A stretch of DNA of 7,682 nucleotides from Dehalococcoidia bacterium (GCA_011176655.1 DUEB01000122.1:1-7682), one strand, 5' to 3'. Counted from the stretch's first letter, positions 1 to 5,355 are shown. Numbers and translations: made by a program. Notes: generated by a model not told the origin, from the letters alone.

Positions 1-6
1 AGAGAG

Positions 7-24
7 ACAGGTATGCTTACCTGT
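7..24. repeat. Perfect 7-bp inverted repeat, 4-nt loop
   Basis: ACAGGTA (7-13) and TACCTGT (18-24) are exact reverse complements around TGCT. The element lies in the gene-free stretch at the left edge, about 170 bases past the end of transaldolase. No T-tract follows on either strand, so it is not a standard terminator. It could be an operator half of something outside the window or a hairpin in an RNA. The symmetry is seen directly; no function can be assigned. Confidence 0.4.
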
Positions 25-103
25 GGAACCGGACAAAAACAGTCACTGGCGTCAGGCCCATTCTTTCCGATAGAGCGTAGATTCAAGAAAGTCGCGTTAC
101 TAT

Positions 104-152
104 CCCCCCATTCCGGGGGGTCTGGTAGTCCACACCTCGTACTTTCGGGTGT
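104..152. repeat. Two adjacent hairpins downstream of transaldolase
   Basis: CCCCCC (104-109) pairs with GGGGGG (115-120) over a 5-nt loop. ACACC (132-136) pairs with GGTGT (148-152), and the inner CG/CG pairs extend this to seven pairs with one bulge. Both lie 45-95 bases beyond the transaldolase stop codon, where its transcript should end. Neither is followed by a run of T on the minus strand, so they may slow or stabilise the transcript end rather than terminate it intrinsically. I see no gene in 1-195. Confidence 0.4.
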
Positions 153-195
153 TAGTCAACAGGGAGCAGGTTAGCATCTAATTCTATTTAGCTAC

Positions 196-1284
196 CTAGA
201 CCTTACGCCTTTCTTCCAGGGTGCTGAGCAACTGGTCAAAGGAATCGGCAAAGGCCTTCACGCCGTCCTGTTGCAAGCGCTCCGTAACCAGTTCCAGGTC
301 TACCCCCACCTTTCTCAGGTTAGCCAGTATCTCCTCGGCTTCGGCGAGCCCCTCATCCACCGTCCGCCGCGCCTGCCCGTGGCTGCGGAAGGCGTCAATC
401 GTCTCCGGGGGCAGGGTGTTCACCGTATCCGGCCCGATTAAGCCATCCACATACATGACATCGGAATAGGCCCGGTTCTTGGTGCTGGTGCTTCCCCAGA
501 GGACGCGCTGGACGCGGGCACCGTTCTCACGCCCTTGGGCAAACTCCTTACCGAGAAAGACTTCGCGGAAACGCCGGTAGACGAGCTTTGAGTTGGCGAT
601 AGCTACCCTGCCCTGGAGCGCCAGCGCCTCGGCGGTGCCTATCCTCTGTAGCTCTCTATCCGTGTAGGTGTCCACCCGGCTCACGAAAAAGGAGGCGACT
701 GAGGCCACCCGCTCGGGATGCGGGCTGCGGGCTATGCCCCGGATATAGGCGTGCGACACCGCCTCATAGTGCTTCAGGGAGAACATGAGGGTTACATTGA
801 TGTTGATTCCCTCCGCAATGAGGGTCTCGATGGCCGGGATGCCCTGCGGGGTGGCCGGCACCTTTATCATCAGATTGGGTCGGTCGACAAGCCGCCACAG
901 ACGCCGTACTTCGGCGACGGTGGCACTCGTGTCATAGGCAAGGTAGGGCGAGACCTCAAGGCTGACGAAACCGTCCGTGGCACCGCTCGCTTCGTAGACC
1001 GGGCGTAAGATGTCAGTGGCCATCCGGATATCCTCTACGGCCAGGTGCTCGTAGATGGTCTCGATACCGGCATCCGGGTCGGACCTGAGAAGGGCCTCTA
1101 GTGCCTCATGGTAGTCGTCACTCTGGGCGATAGCCTTCTGGAAGATGGCGGGGTTACTCGTTATGCCGCTGATGCCGTCTCGCACCATTTTCTGTAGCTC
1201 TCCGCTGGTGATTAGGTTTCTGCGGATGTAGTCGAGCCATATCGATTGGCCCAGGCGCCTGGTTCCCTGGATGGGGTCCGTCAT
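196..1284 (-). CDS. tal: Transaldolase (362 aa, long bacterial form)
   Basis: Transaldolase moves a dihydroxyacetone unit between sedoheptulose-7-phosphate and glyceraldehyde-3-phosphate in the non-oxidative pentose phosphate pathway, in the cytoplasm. The protein shows the class I aldolase (beta/alpha)8 landmarks in order: SIWLDYI near residue 14, GITSNPAIF at 40-48, SLEVSP at 108-113, the Schiff-base lysine K141 in LMIKVPAT, NVTLMFS at 163-169, ASFFVSRVDT at 198-207 and LWGSTSTKN at 262-270. At 362 residues it matches the long transaldolase group of actinobacteria, cyanobacteria and Chloroflexota, not the roughly 215-residue form. The ATG at 1284 is preceded by AGGAGG (complement of 1291-1296) six bases away, which fixes the start. 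It looks complete and functional. It has its own promoter at 1434-1462 and a leader of about 140 bases, and no other pentose phosphate gene lies beside it in the window. Confidence 0.96.
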   Translation of the reverse strand: MTDPIQGTRRLGQSIWLDYIRRNLITSGELQKMVRDGISGITSNPAIFQKAIAQSDDYHEALEALLRSDPDAGIETIYEHLAVEDIRMATDILRPVYEASGATDGFVSLEVSPYLAYDTSATVAEVRRLWRLVDRPNLMIKVPATPQGIPAIETLIAEGININVTLMFSLKHYEAVSHAYIRGIARSPHPERVASVASFFVSRVDTYTDRELQRIGTAEALALQGRVAIANSKLVYRRFREVFLGKEFAQGRENGARVQRVLWGSTSTKNRAYSDVMYVDGLIGPDTVNTLPPETIDAFRSHGQARRTVDEGLAEAEEILANLRKVGVDLELVTERLQQDGVKAFADSFDQLLSTLEERRKV

Positions 1285-1433
1285 CTCGCTCCTCCTTTAC
1301 GATATTGTCTTACTTTTTCTCTCTGGCCGCTACTTTATTACCGCCGCATACCCGGGGCTGGTAGGGGTTGTGGGTCATCGCTAGGTTAGCGGTGGGGACG
1401 TTGCGCCGCTCCGGCCCGGTATTTTCAATATCT

Positions 1434-1462
1434 CTTATACTACGCATTAGCGTGCCTGTCAA
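1434..1462 (-). promoter_or_regulatory. Sigma70-type promoter for transaldolase
   Basis: Read on the minus strand, TTGACA (complement of 1457-1462), a 17-base spacer and TATAAG (complement of 1434-1439) form a near-consensus promoter. Transcription would start near 1427, leaving a leader of about 140 bases before the ATG at 1284. The spacer contains the dyad ACGC-ATTA-GCGT (1442-1453), a possible repressor site. Confidence 0.75.
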
Positions 1463-1535
1463 TATCGGCGTCTCTGGTAGCTGGCCGGGCAAATCTTGGA
1501 AAAACGGGCGAAATCTACAAAACCTTAACGACATC

Positions 1536-1562
1536 TTAATATTCAGGTGCTAGCATTATAAC
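1536..1562 (+). promoter_or_regulatory. Weak candidate promoter for the small plus-strand genes
   Basis: TATAAC (1557-1562) is a fair -10 element 22 bases before the first small reading frame. The best -35 nearby is TTAATA (1536-1541) with a short 15-base spacer. It points away from the transaldolase promoter, so the two would be divergent within about 100 bases. It is tentative because the -35 match and spacing are poor. Confidence 0.3.
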
Positions 1563-1584
1563 TAAGAGAAGGGGGAACTAGGTC

Positions 1585-1647
1585 ATGGTGACTGCGCTAC
1601 AAGCACGCCGGGTAATAATACAGAAACAGACTAATAAGCGGTGGTGA
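1585..1647 (+). CDS. Possible 20-aa leader peptide
   Basis: This short frame starts with ATG (1585), has AAGGGGG (1569-1575) nine bases before it and stops at TGA (1645-1647), five bases before the next gene's ATG. The peptide is basic (several R and K) and matches no family I recognise. The good ribosome binding site and tight spacing suggest it is translated as a leader to the two genes behind it, perhaps for translational coupling. At this size an open frame also arises easily by chance. Confidence 0.35.
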   Translation: MVTALQARRVIIQKQTNKRW

Positions 1648-1652
1648 TACCG

Positions 1653-1784
1653 ATGAAAATAAAGAACCTGTTTAGATTTATCTTCTGTCCCGCCTACCGG
1701 CGTTCCTGTCAGATAGCCAGGTATCTTCGTCGGGGCTATAATGCGCAACAGGCTCTGGCTAAGGTAGGAGTGATAGAGGCGTGA
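1653..1784 (+). CDS. Small basic protein, 43 aa, unknown function
   Basis: The ATG at 1653 opens a 43-codon frame ending in TGA at 1782-1784. The stop overlaps the GTG start of the following zinc-ribbon gene by four bases (GTGA), a classic sign of translational coupling and the main reason to accept both genes. A GGTGG-type ribosome binding site sits just upstream (about 1640-1644). The N-terminal part is basic and aromatic, with a CPAYRRSC motif holding two cysteines. The C-terminal half (IARYLRRG then AQQALAKVGV) reads as one or two amphipathic helices. There is no signal peptide or membrane segment. I do not recognise the family; a small regulator or partner of the next gene's product is possible. 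Confidence 0.5.
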   Translation: MKIKNLFRFIFCPAYRRSCQIARYLRRGYNAQQALAKVGVIEA

Positions 1785-2026
1785 GCCGGGGAGCACCATC
1801 CCGGTGCGACGAAGCGGTCGCCAGGTGCCTGGAAGACAGGAGGCGAAAGAGGAAACTCGCCTCGCTGGAGCTTGAGCCAGCGACCACACCCCCGCCGGTC
1901 TGCACTAAGCCCGGATGCGGCGGCAGGCTATTTATACCTCATGAAGACGGCTGGCAGTGCTTTAACTGCATGAAAATCATCTATCGGAGCCAGCCACCGG
2001 TTCTATGTAACCCGGATAGCCAGTAA
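1781..2026 (+). CDS. Small zinc-ribbon protein, 81 aa
   Basis: The first 35 residues are charged and probably helical (DRRRKRK near 19-25), followed by a proline-rich link (TTPPP). A zinc ribbon follows, with cysteines C41 and C46 (CTKPGCGG) and C60 and C63 (WQCFNC), ending in KIIYRS. The C-x4-C ... C-x2-C pattern with GG after the first knuckle and W before the second is typical of small zinc ribbons that bind nucleic acid or protein. The start is GTG at 1781, overlapping the upstream gene's stop by four bases, with AGGAG at 1766-1770 ten bases ahead. This is the last gene of the short plus-strand operon, followed by degraded sequence. Its substrate or partner cannot be told. The four spaced cysteines and coupled start make it very likely real. 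Confidence 0.65.
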   Translation: MSRGAPSRCDEAVARCLEDRRRKRKLASLELEPATTPPPVCTKPGCGGRLFIPHEDGWQCFNCMKIIYRSQPPVLCNPDSQ

Positions 2027-2100
2027 CTGCGGGGTCGCCGCGAGACCTTCTCCCTTGAGTCTATGTTCTGTTCTGTCCCCATCAGGTAGCTGCACCGGCT

Positions 2101-2259
2101 GAAGCCAGGAACGAATCAAAAAAGCAACCAATCCGCAATATCAAACGAATTACCCGCCGCAGGTTTACCGCTGAGGAGAAAATCCGCATTGTTCTTGGGG
2201 GCTTCCGCCGAGACACCCCGATTAGGGGTCTCTGCCGCGGCGCTACCGACAGGAGTTAA
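2101..2259 (+). pseudogene. IS3-type transposase OrfA fragment (broken)
   Basis: This frame encodes a piece resembling the N-terminal helix-turn-helix of IS3-family OrfA transposases: RRRFTAEEKIRIVL, then GGFRRDTPIRGLCR, matching the usual RR(K/R)FTxEEKIRIVLEGLRG...ELCRREGI pattern. The similarity stops at about 2238, just where the family's REGI and second helix should follow, and the frame ends at TAA (2257-2259). The frame is open upstream to a TGA at 2056-2058 but has no ATG. The rest of OrfA, all of OrfB and the terminal repeats are absent from the window. It is the relic of an old insertion, not a working element. The family call rests on motif recognition. Confidence 0.6.
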
Positions 2260-2350
2260 CTGGGCTATCCTGGGGCCGATTCTGGGGGTGGCGGTCTTCT
2301 TAGCTATATTCCCGCCAGTCAGGCTCAGGCGGAGAAGAGCCTTCAGGTAG
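2234..2350 (+). pseudogene. Possible C-terminal membrane-anchor fragment of a surface protein
   Basis: In a different frame from the transposase fragment, and beginning where that similarity ends, the sequence reads ALPTGVNWAILGP, a hydrophobic stretch (ILGVAVFLAIF) and a basic tail (RLRRRR) ending at TAG (2348-2350). A short G-x-NW motif followed by one membrane span and an arginine cluster is the usual look of C-terminal anchors on exported proteins in this kind of bacterium. No start codon or upstream domain belongs to it here, so it would be a tail cut off from its gene. It could also be a chance hydrophobic frame. Confidence 0.35.
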
Positions 2351-2384
2351 GTTAACCCCTCGGCTGGATATGGGGAGTGTTCTC

Positions 2385-2600
2385 CTAATCAGGCTCCTCT
2401 CCGCAGCGGTCTTGATTGACGGTCGCTGGGGGGATGGTTCCCTTTTGGTGACACTTATTTTTCAGGTCTTCAGCATATTTACGGATAAGCTGCGGGTCGG
2501 TAGCCTCTAAATGGCACACTTTGTGAGCTAGCTGAGTCCGGTTTGTGCCCGGTCGCCGACATGTATTCTGCCCCAGATTTAACCAGAGAAGCCCCCTCAA
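2385..2600 (-). pseudogene. Possible protein remnant, unknown
   Basis: An open frame of 71 codons opens at TTG with no ribosome binding site and ends at TAG (2387-2385). Its last 45 residues look protein-like, with a helical charged run (TDPQLIRKYAEDLKNKC) and three cysteines. The first 20 residues do not look natural. This suggests either the surviving C-terminal part of a decayed gene or a chance frame. I do not recognise the family. It sits in the degraded patch next to the transposase fragment, which favours a relic. Confidence 0.22.
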
Positions 2601-2618
2601 GGGCTATGTCATCAGCCA

Positions 2619-2651
2619 GTAGTGGCCCCGGGCCTCCCCAGGGCCCACTAC
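2619..2651 (-). terminator. GC-rich hairpin after the NTF2-like gene
   Basis: GTAGTGG (2619-2625) pairs with CCACTAC (2645-2651). After one mismatch, CCC (2627-2629) pairs with GGG (2641-2643). It begins ten bases beyond the stop codon of the NTF2-like gene, the right place for a transcript end. No T-run follows on the minus strand, so if it ends transcription it does so inefficiently or with a factor. Confidence 0.4.
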
Positions 2652-2661
2652 CTCTAAAGCG

Positions 2662-3102
2662 TTACTTCAGTCCCTTCTCCATATTCTCTATGATGGAGTT
2701 CACCGCCTTTTTGGCGAGCAACCCCTTGCTTACCTGTTTCGCCAGCAATAATCTATCGTAAACTGTCCTGAGATTCTTGACCTTTTCACCACTGAACTCA
2801 TAGACACAAATAGCCAGCAACTCCCACTTCATACCATCGAAGGTGCCCGACAGAACATGCTCATAGACACCCGCATTACCCTGGGCCATGATACCGATGC
2901 CGGTCTCGGTAATCTTCATATCCGGGATACTCTGATTCAGCCACGTGATGTAGCGCTTCACCTCGTCCTTACCCTTGAAGGCACCTAAAGGATTAACCCA
3001 GACCGCGTCCTCAGCACATAAGGAGACCGCCTTATCTGCATCCTTTTCCACAACCGCCTTCAAGAAACTGCGCATGATACCCTCAATCTTTTCCTCAGTC
3101 AT
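2662..3102 (-). CDS. SnoaL/NTF2-like fold protein (146 aa)
   Basis: The protein has the size and pattern of the SnoaL/nuclear transport factor 2-like superfamily, a cone-shaped alpha+beta fold that serves as a small enzyme (isomerase, cyclase, hydrolase) or ligand-binding domain. It shows an N-terminal helix pair (IMRSFLKAVVEKDADKAVSL), the characteristic turn EDAVWVNPLGAFKGKDEVKRYI at 31-52, then beta strands through VYEHVLSGTFDG and AICVYEFSGEKVKNLRTVYDRL (98-119). An extra C-terminal helix (about 122-145) follows. The ATG at 3102 has AGGAGG (complement of 3111-3116) eight bases away. It has its own promoter and is not in an operon. The substrate cannot be inferred from sequence; polyketide-cyclase or ketosteroid-isomerase-like labels would be guesses. 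Confidence 0.8.
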   Translation of the reverse strand: MTEEKIEGIMRSFLKAVVEKDADKAVSLCAEDAVWVNPLGAFKGKDEVKRYITWLNQSIPDMKITETGIGIMAQGNAGVYEHVLSGTFDGMKWELLAICVYEFSGEKVKNLRTVYDRLLLAKQVSKGLLAKKAVNSIIENMEKGLK

Positions 3103-3162
3103 TCTATCTACCTCCTAAGCTTTAGATACTTTATAGCGCCGCCACTGGACGCCATGGAATAG

Positions 3163-3191
3163 AGTCTAATACCGTTCTGGCGGCCTGTCAA
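3163..3191 (-). promoter_or_regulatory. Promoter for the NTF2-like gene
   Basis: On the minus strand, TTGACA (complement of 3186-3191) is followed after 17 bases by TAGACT (complement of 3163-3168), a perfect -35 and a 4/6 -10. The start would fall near 3156, giving a leader of about 54 bases. It sits immediately beyond the terminator of the HicB-like gene, so the two genes are transcribed separately. Confidence 0.65.
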
Positions 3192-3227
3192 TACCCTGGT
3201 TATCAGCCTGAGGCCAGCCACACAGCC

Positions 3228-3257
3228 AAAACAAAAAGGAAGCACCGGCGCTTCCTT
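3228..3257 (-). terminator. Rho-independent terminator of the HicB-like gene
   Basis: AAGGAAGC (3236-3243) and GCTTCCTT (3250-3257) form a perfect 8-bp stem over a 6-nt loop. Read on the minus strand, the stem runs straight into TTTTTGTTTT (complement of 3228-3237). It begins 28 bases beyond the HicB-like stop codon. Stem and T-tract are both textbook. Confidence 0.85.
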
Positions 3258-3285
3258 CTCCTAGCTACCTCCCGCCCGGTAAAGA

Positions 3286-3492
3286 CTAAGGGACCAGATT
3301 TACCCATAATTGAGCCTGCTTTTGAAACCGCTCCCGGGCCTCCGGAACCGTCGAGCCATAGCCACCGCACTCCGGTATCTCATCACACTTAAACAGGAAG
3401 CGATAACCATAACCGTTGCCGTGGTTCCGCCTGAGAACCTTGACCTTAGAAATGCGGATGGTCAATCTGGCGTAGTTTTCCAGACTCCTCAT
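3286..3492 (-). CDS. HicB-like small protein (68 aa), no HicA partner
   Basis: The pattern GYGYRFLFKCDEIPECGGYGSTVPEARERFQKQAQ (described in pieces: GYGYRF at about 27-32, EIPECGGYG near 38-46, then a helix PEARERFQKQ) matches the HicB antitoxin N-terminal fold. That fold has a beta strand, a P-x-C/G turn, and a helix starting with an E-A pair. HicB normally binds and blocks the RNase toxin HicA and often carries a C-terminal DNA-binding domain, which is absent here. No HicA-like frame lies on either side: a terminator lies about 30 bases downstream and the promoter is immediately upstream. It is therefore a solitary HicB-like protein, possibly a regulator or a relic of a toxin-antitoxin pair. 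The ATG at 3492 has GGGAG nine bases upstream. The family call is moderate because the protein is short and the match partial. Confidence 0.6.
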   Translation of the reverse strand: MRSLENYARLTIRISKVKVLRRNHGNGYGYRFLFKCDEIPECGGYGSTVPEARERFQKQAQLWVNLVP

Positions 3493-3537
3493 CGGCGCTC
3501 ACTCCCAACATGATATGCCCCCACCGTCACAAGGTAA

Positions 3538-3565
3538 ATTGTAGCTCAGGCAAAGCCCCTGTCAA
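3538..3565 (-). promoter_or_regulatory. Promoter for the HicB-like gene
   Basis: On the minus strand, TTGACA (complement of 3560-3565), a 16-base spacer and TACAAT (complement of 3538-3543) make a strong promoter. The leader to the ATG at 3492 would be about 40 bases. With the terminator at 3228-3257 this defines a complete one-gene transcription unit. Confidence 0.75.
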
Positions 3566-3623
3566 TACGTCAATAGTGGCAGCCGGCATGGTAAGATAGT
3601 AGCAGGGCCACGAACCGCATCAG

Positions 3624-3664
3624 TCCCGGCGAACTGCAAGACCGTCAGGGCGCTAGCGCCGGGA
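3624..3664. repeat. Inverted repeats in a gene-free spacer
   Basis: TCCCGGCG (3624-3631) and CGCCGGGA (3657-3664) are exact reverse complements 25 bases apart. The right arm overlaps the perfect 12-bp palindrome GGCGCTAGCGCC (3649-3660), so two mutually exclusive structures are possible. The spacer 3566-3845 contains no gene that I can support. GCCGGGAA recurs at 3789-3796 and CAGCAAAG occurs at 3690-3697 and 3782-3789. GGGCAGG (3683-3689) and CCTGCCC (3797-3803) enclose the terminator hairpin. Function is unknown. Confidence 0.45.
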
Positions 3665-3705
3665 AACGGGGGGTAGCCGAATGGGCAGGCAGCAAAGAGT
3701 CGACA

Positions 3706-3762
3706 GAAGAAAAACGAAGAAGATGTCGTCGGCATCGTTTCGGATGATGACGCTCATCTTCT
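3706..3762 (-). terminator. Long hairpin with T-rich tail, likely terminator of the InlB-repeat gene
   Basis: AGAAGATG (3718-3725) pairs with CATCTTCT (3755-3762). Inside, CGTC (3727-3730) pairs with GACG (3749-3752) and CATC (3733-3736) with GATG (3743-3746), giving about 16 pairs around GTTTCG. On the minus strand the stem is followed by a T-rich run including CGTTTTTCTTC. It lies about 85 bases beyond the stop codon at 3846. The internal mismatches and interrupted T-run keep confidence moderate. Confidence 0.55.
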
Positions 3763-3845
3763 AAGCACCAGCTGGACAACTCAGCAAAGCCGGGAACCTG
3801 CCCGTATCCGAGCGGCGGTTGTAGCCACCGGCTGTGCTGGCTAGC

Positions 3846-5138
3846 CTAGCTCCAACCCTTAGGCCTAATCCTGAGAAGCAGGTCTTTTTCGTAGAGGCTG
3901 TTATGGCGCACCCTGATTTTGTAGGAGCCGCTATACTGCGCCTTAAAGCTGAAATCGTGATGGTTATTCTTTACCCAGTGTCCCTGCCAGTAGTCTACCT
4001 CCCTTCCCTCCGGGTTAATTATTTCGAAGTTCCAGTCAAAGCTCCAATCCTGGCTGTAGTACTCCCCGGTAAGCTCCACGAAGCCCTCAATGATTTCGCC
4101 CCCTTCGAGGATATTAGAGTAGACGGTGGCCGAGCCTGAAATCCCAGAGGGCATAATGTCCCTTATCTCCTGTATGGTGGCGACGAAGTTAGCGGTTACG
4201 CTTTTATCCGAGTCCATGGTAACGGTAACCTCCGGCTCGGTGCCTGAGGCGTCCCCAGACCAGGAAACGAACTCGTAGTCCACCGCCGGAGCCGCCGTCA
4301 GGGTTACCGTGCTGCCAACATTGTAGATGCCGCCCATGGGACTCACTGAGCCGCCCTCAGTGGGACTCACCGAGGTCGCCAGGGCATACTGGACAAGACG
4401 GAAATTGGCGGTTACGCTTTTATCCGAGTCCATGGTGACGGTAACCTCCGGCTCGGTGCCTGAGGCGTCCCCAGACCAGGAGACGAACTCGTAGTCCACC
4501 ATCGGGTTTGCCCTCAGGGTAACCGAGCCACCGATGTCGTAGATACCGCCTTCAGGACTCACCAGGCCGCTCTCAGGGGGGCTCACCGAGGTTACCAGGG
4601 CATACTGGATAATACGGAAGTTGGCGGTTACGCTTTTATCTGAGTCCATGGTAACGGTTACCACCGGCTCGGTGCCTGAGGCGTCCCCAGACCAAGAGAC
4701 GAACTCGTAGTCCGTCGTCGGGGTTGCCGTCAGGGTTACCTGGGTACCCGCGCCGTATTCATCATAAGCAGGGCTAAAGTCGACCTCGCCGGCTTCAACC
4801 GGGTTCACCGCTACGCTAAGACGGTAGCTGGGCTCAGGGGCACAGCCCGGCTGGACGGCAAACAAGACTGCCAGCACAATGCCCACGATACCGGCAACAA
4901 TAAGAAGTCTTCCCCACCACGGAATCTCTCTCCATACCTGAGGACTCAGCCACCAGGGGAGACGCCACTTCGGGCGACCCACCCGCTTAAAGAACCTCCG
5001 CCAGTCACCTGCCCTGGGTGGCTTTATTCTCTTCTTGGCCTTCGCCGGCGGCTCCTGGCGCTCCGGCTGAACCCGGCGCTTACCGGCTACCGACCCAGCA
5101 TTCGTCTTTTTCTTTTTGAAGATATTAAACACACCCAT
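3846..5138 (-). CDS. Membrane-anchored InlB-type repeat protein (430 aa)
   Basis: Residues 1-75 are strongly basic (FKKKK, RRVQPERQ, KAKKRIKPPR) and rich in tryptophan, and would stay in the cytoplasm. A single membrane segment follows at about 76-96 (LLIVAGIVGIVLAVLFAV). Then come three tandem divergent InlB B-repeats (about 103-174, 178-246, 250-318), each ending in the family's V-S-W-S-G-D ... V-T-A-N-F signature. DYEFVSWSGDASGTEP recurs exactly 72 residues apart (143, 215, 287). The C-terminal domain (about 333-427) is a beta-sandwich ending in YSGSYKIRVRHNS...KDLLLRI, resembling GOLD/emp24-like domains. The protein is probably anchored with its repeats outside, where such repeats act as spacers or adhesins. 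I chose ATG 5138 because GGGGGAG sits about seven bases before it; a GTG at 5153 lies inside that ribosome binding site. It is a single-gene unit with its own extended -10 promoter. Confidence 0.85.
   Translation of the reverse strand: MGVFNIFKKKKTNAGSVAGKRRVQPERQEPPAKAKKRIKPPRAGDWRRFFKRVGRPKWRLPWWLSPQVWREIPWWGRLLIVAGIVGIVLAVLFAVQPGCAPEPSYRLSVAVNPVEAGEVDFSPAYDEYGAGTQVTLTATPTTDYEFVSWSGDASGTEPVVTVTMDSDKSVTANFRIIQYALVTSVSPPESGLVSPEGGIYDIGGSVTLRANPMVDYEFVSWSGDASGTEPEVTVTMDSDKSVTANFRLVQYALATSVSPTEGGSVSPMGGIYNVGSTVTLTAAPAVDYEFVSWSGDASGTEPEVTVTMDSDKSVTANFVATIQEIRDIMPSGISGSATVYSNILEGGEIIEGFVELTGEYYSQDWSFDWNFEIINPEGREVDYWQGHWVKNNHHDFSFKAQYSGSYKIRVRHNSLYEKDLLLRIRPKGWS
4192..4716. repeat. Three tandem DNA repeats, 216-bp period
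   Basis: A 93-bp core occurs at 4192-4284, 4408-4500 and 4624-4716, spaced exactly 216 bases (72 codons) apart inside the surface-protein gene. By direct comparison, copies 1 and 2 differ at 2 of 93 positions and copies 1 and 3 at 7, while the remaining 123 bases of each unit are clearly more diverged. Each core encodes the second half of one InlB-type repeat. Confidence 0.9.
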
Positions 5139-5220
5139 CCTTATCTCCCCCACCCGACCGTCGGGCTACGATGATGATTGTCTTAACTCCCCAACACTAA
5201 GACCTATCCCGCCACCACCA

Positions 5221-5229
5221 ATTATACCA
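5221..5229 (-). promoter_or_regulatory. Extended -10 promoter for the InlB-repeat gene
   Basis: On the minus strand TGGTATAAT is a perfect TATAAT preceded by the TGn extension, which can act without a good -35. No strong -35 is seen at 16-18 bases. It lies about 83 bases before the ATG at 5138 and just beyond the terminator of the SDR gene. Confidence 0.6.
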
Positions 5230-5270
5230 CCGACAGGCCACTACTAAGACCGGACAGACCGGCGTGCCAT

Positions 5271-5302
5271 AAAAAAGGGGGTAGTCCGCTGATACCACCC
5301 CC
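5271..5302 (-). terminator. Rho-independent terminator of the SDR gene
   Basis: GGGGGT (5277-5282) pairs with ACCCCC (5297-5302). On the minus strand the stem is followed by TTTTTT (complement of 5271-5276). It begins 53 bases beyond the SDR stop codon. Confidence 0.85.
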
Positions 5303-5355
5303 AAAGGGAAGCCGCTGTTTCCAGAAAGCTCCTCCTGCTAAAAGGGTCGGCGCCG

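Noticed and set aside
121..133. CTGGTAGTCCAC matches a conserved 16S rRNA segment
   Set aside because: Only about 12 bases agree. The flanking bases expected in 16S (GATACC before, GCCGTAAACG after) are absent, so it is chance.
1310..1534. 74-codon minus-strand frame upstream of transaldolase
   Set aside because: It spans the transaldolase promoter and leader, has no ribosome binding site and its composition is not protein-like.
1578..1889. 103-codon minus-strand frame opposite the small plus-strand genes
   Set aside because: It lies antisense to coupled genes with ribosome binding sites and a zinc ribbon; its own translation shows no domain.
2240..2254. LPTG read as a sortase LPxTG signal
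   Set aside because: The motif lacks the x residue (L-P-T-G, not L-P-x-T-G), so it does not fit a sortase site even though a membrane span and basic tail follow.
4830..4850. Cysteine after the membrane segment (QPGC) as a lipoprotein site
   Set aside because: It follows a 75-residue basic head and a full membrane span. A lipobox needs a short N-terminal signal with L-x-x-C, which is not present.
5139..5153. GTG start at 5153 for the InlB-repeat protein
   Set aside because: The GTG lies inside the GGGGGAG ribosome binding site that serves ATG 5138.
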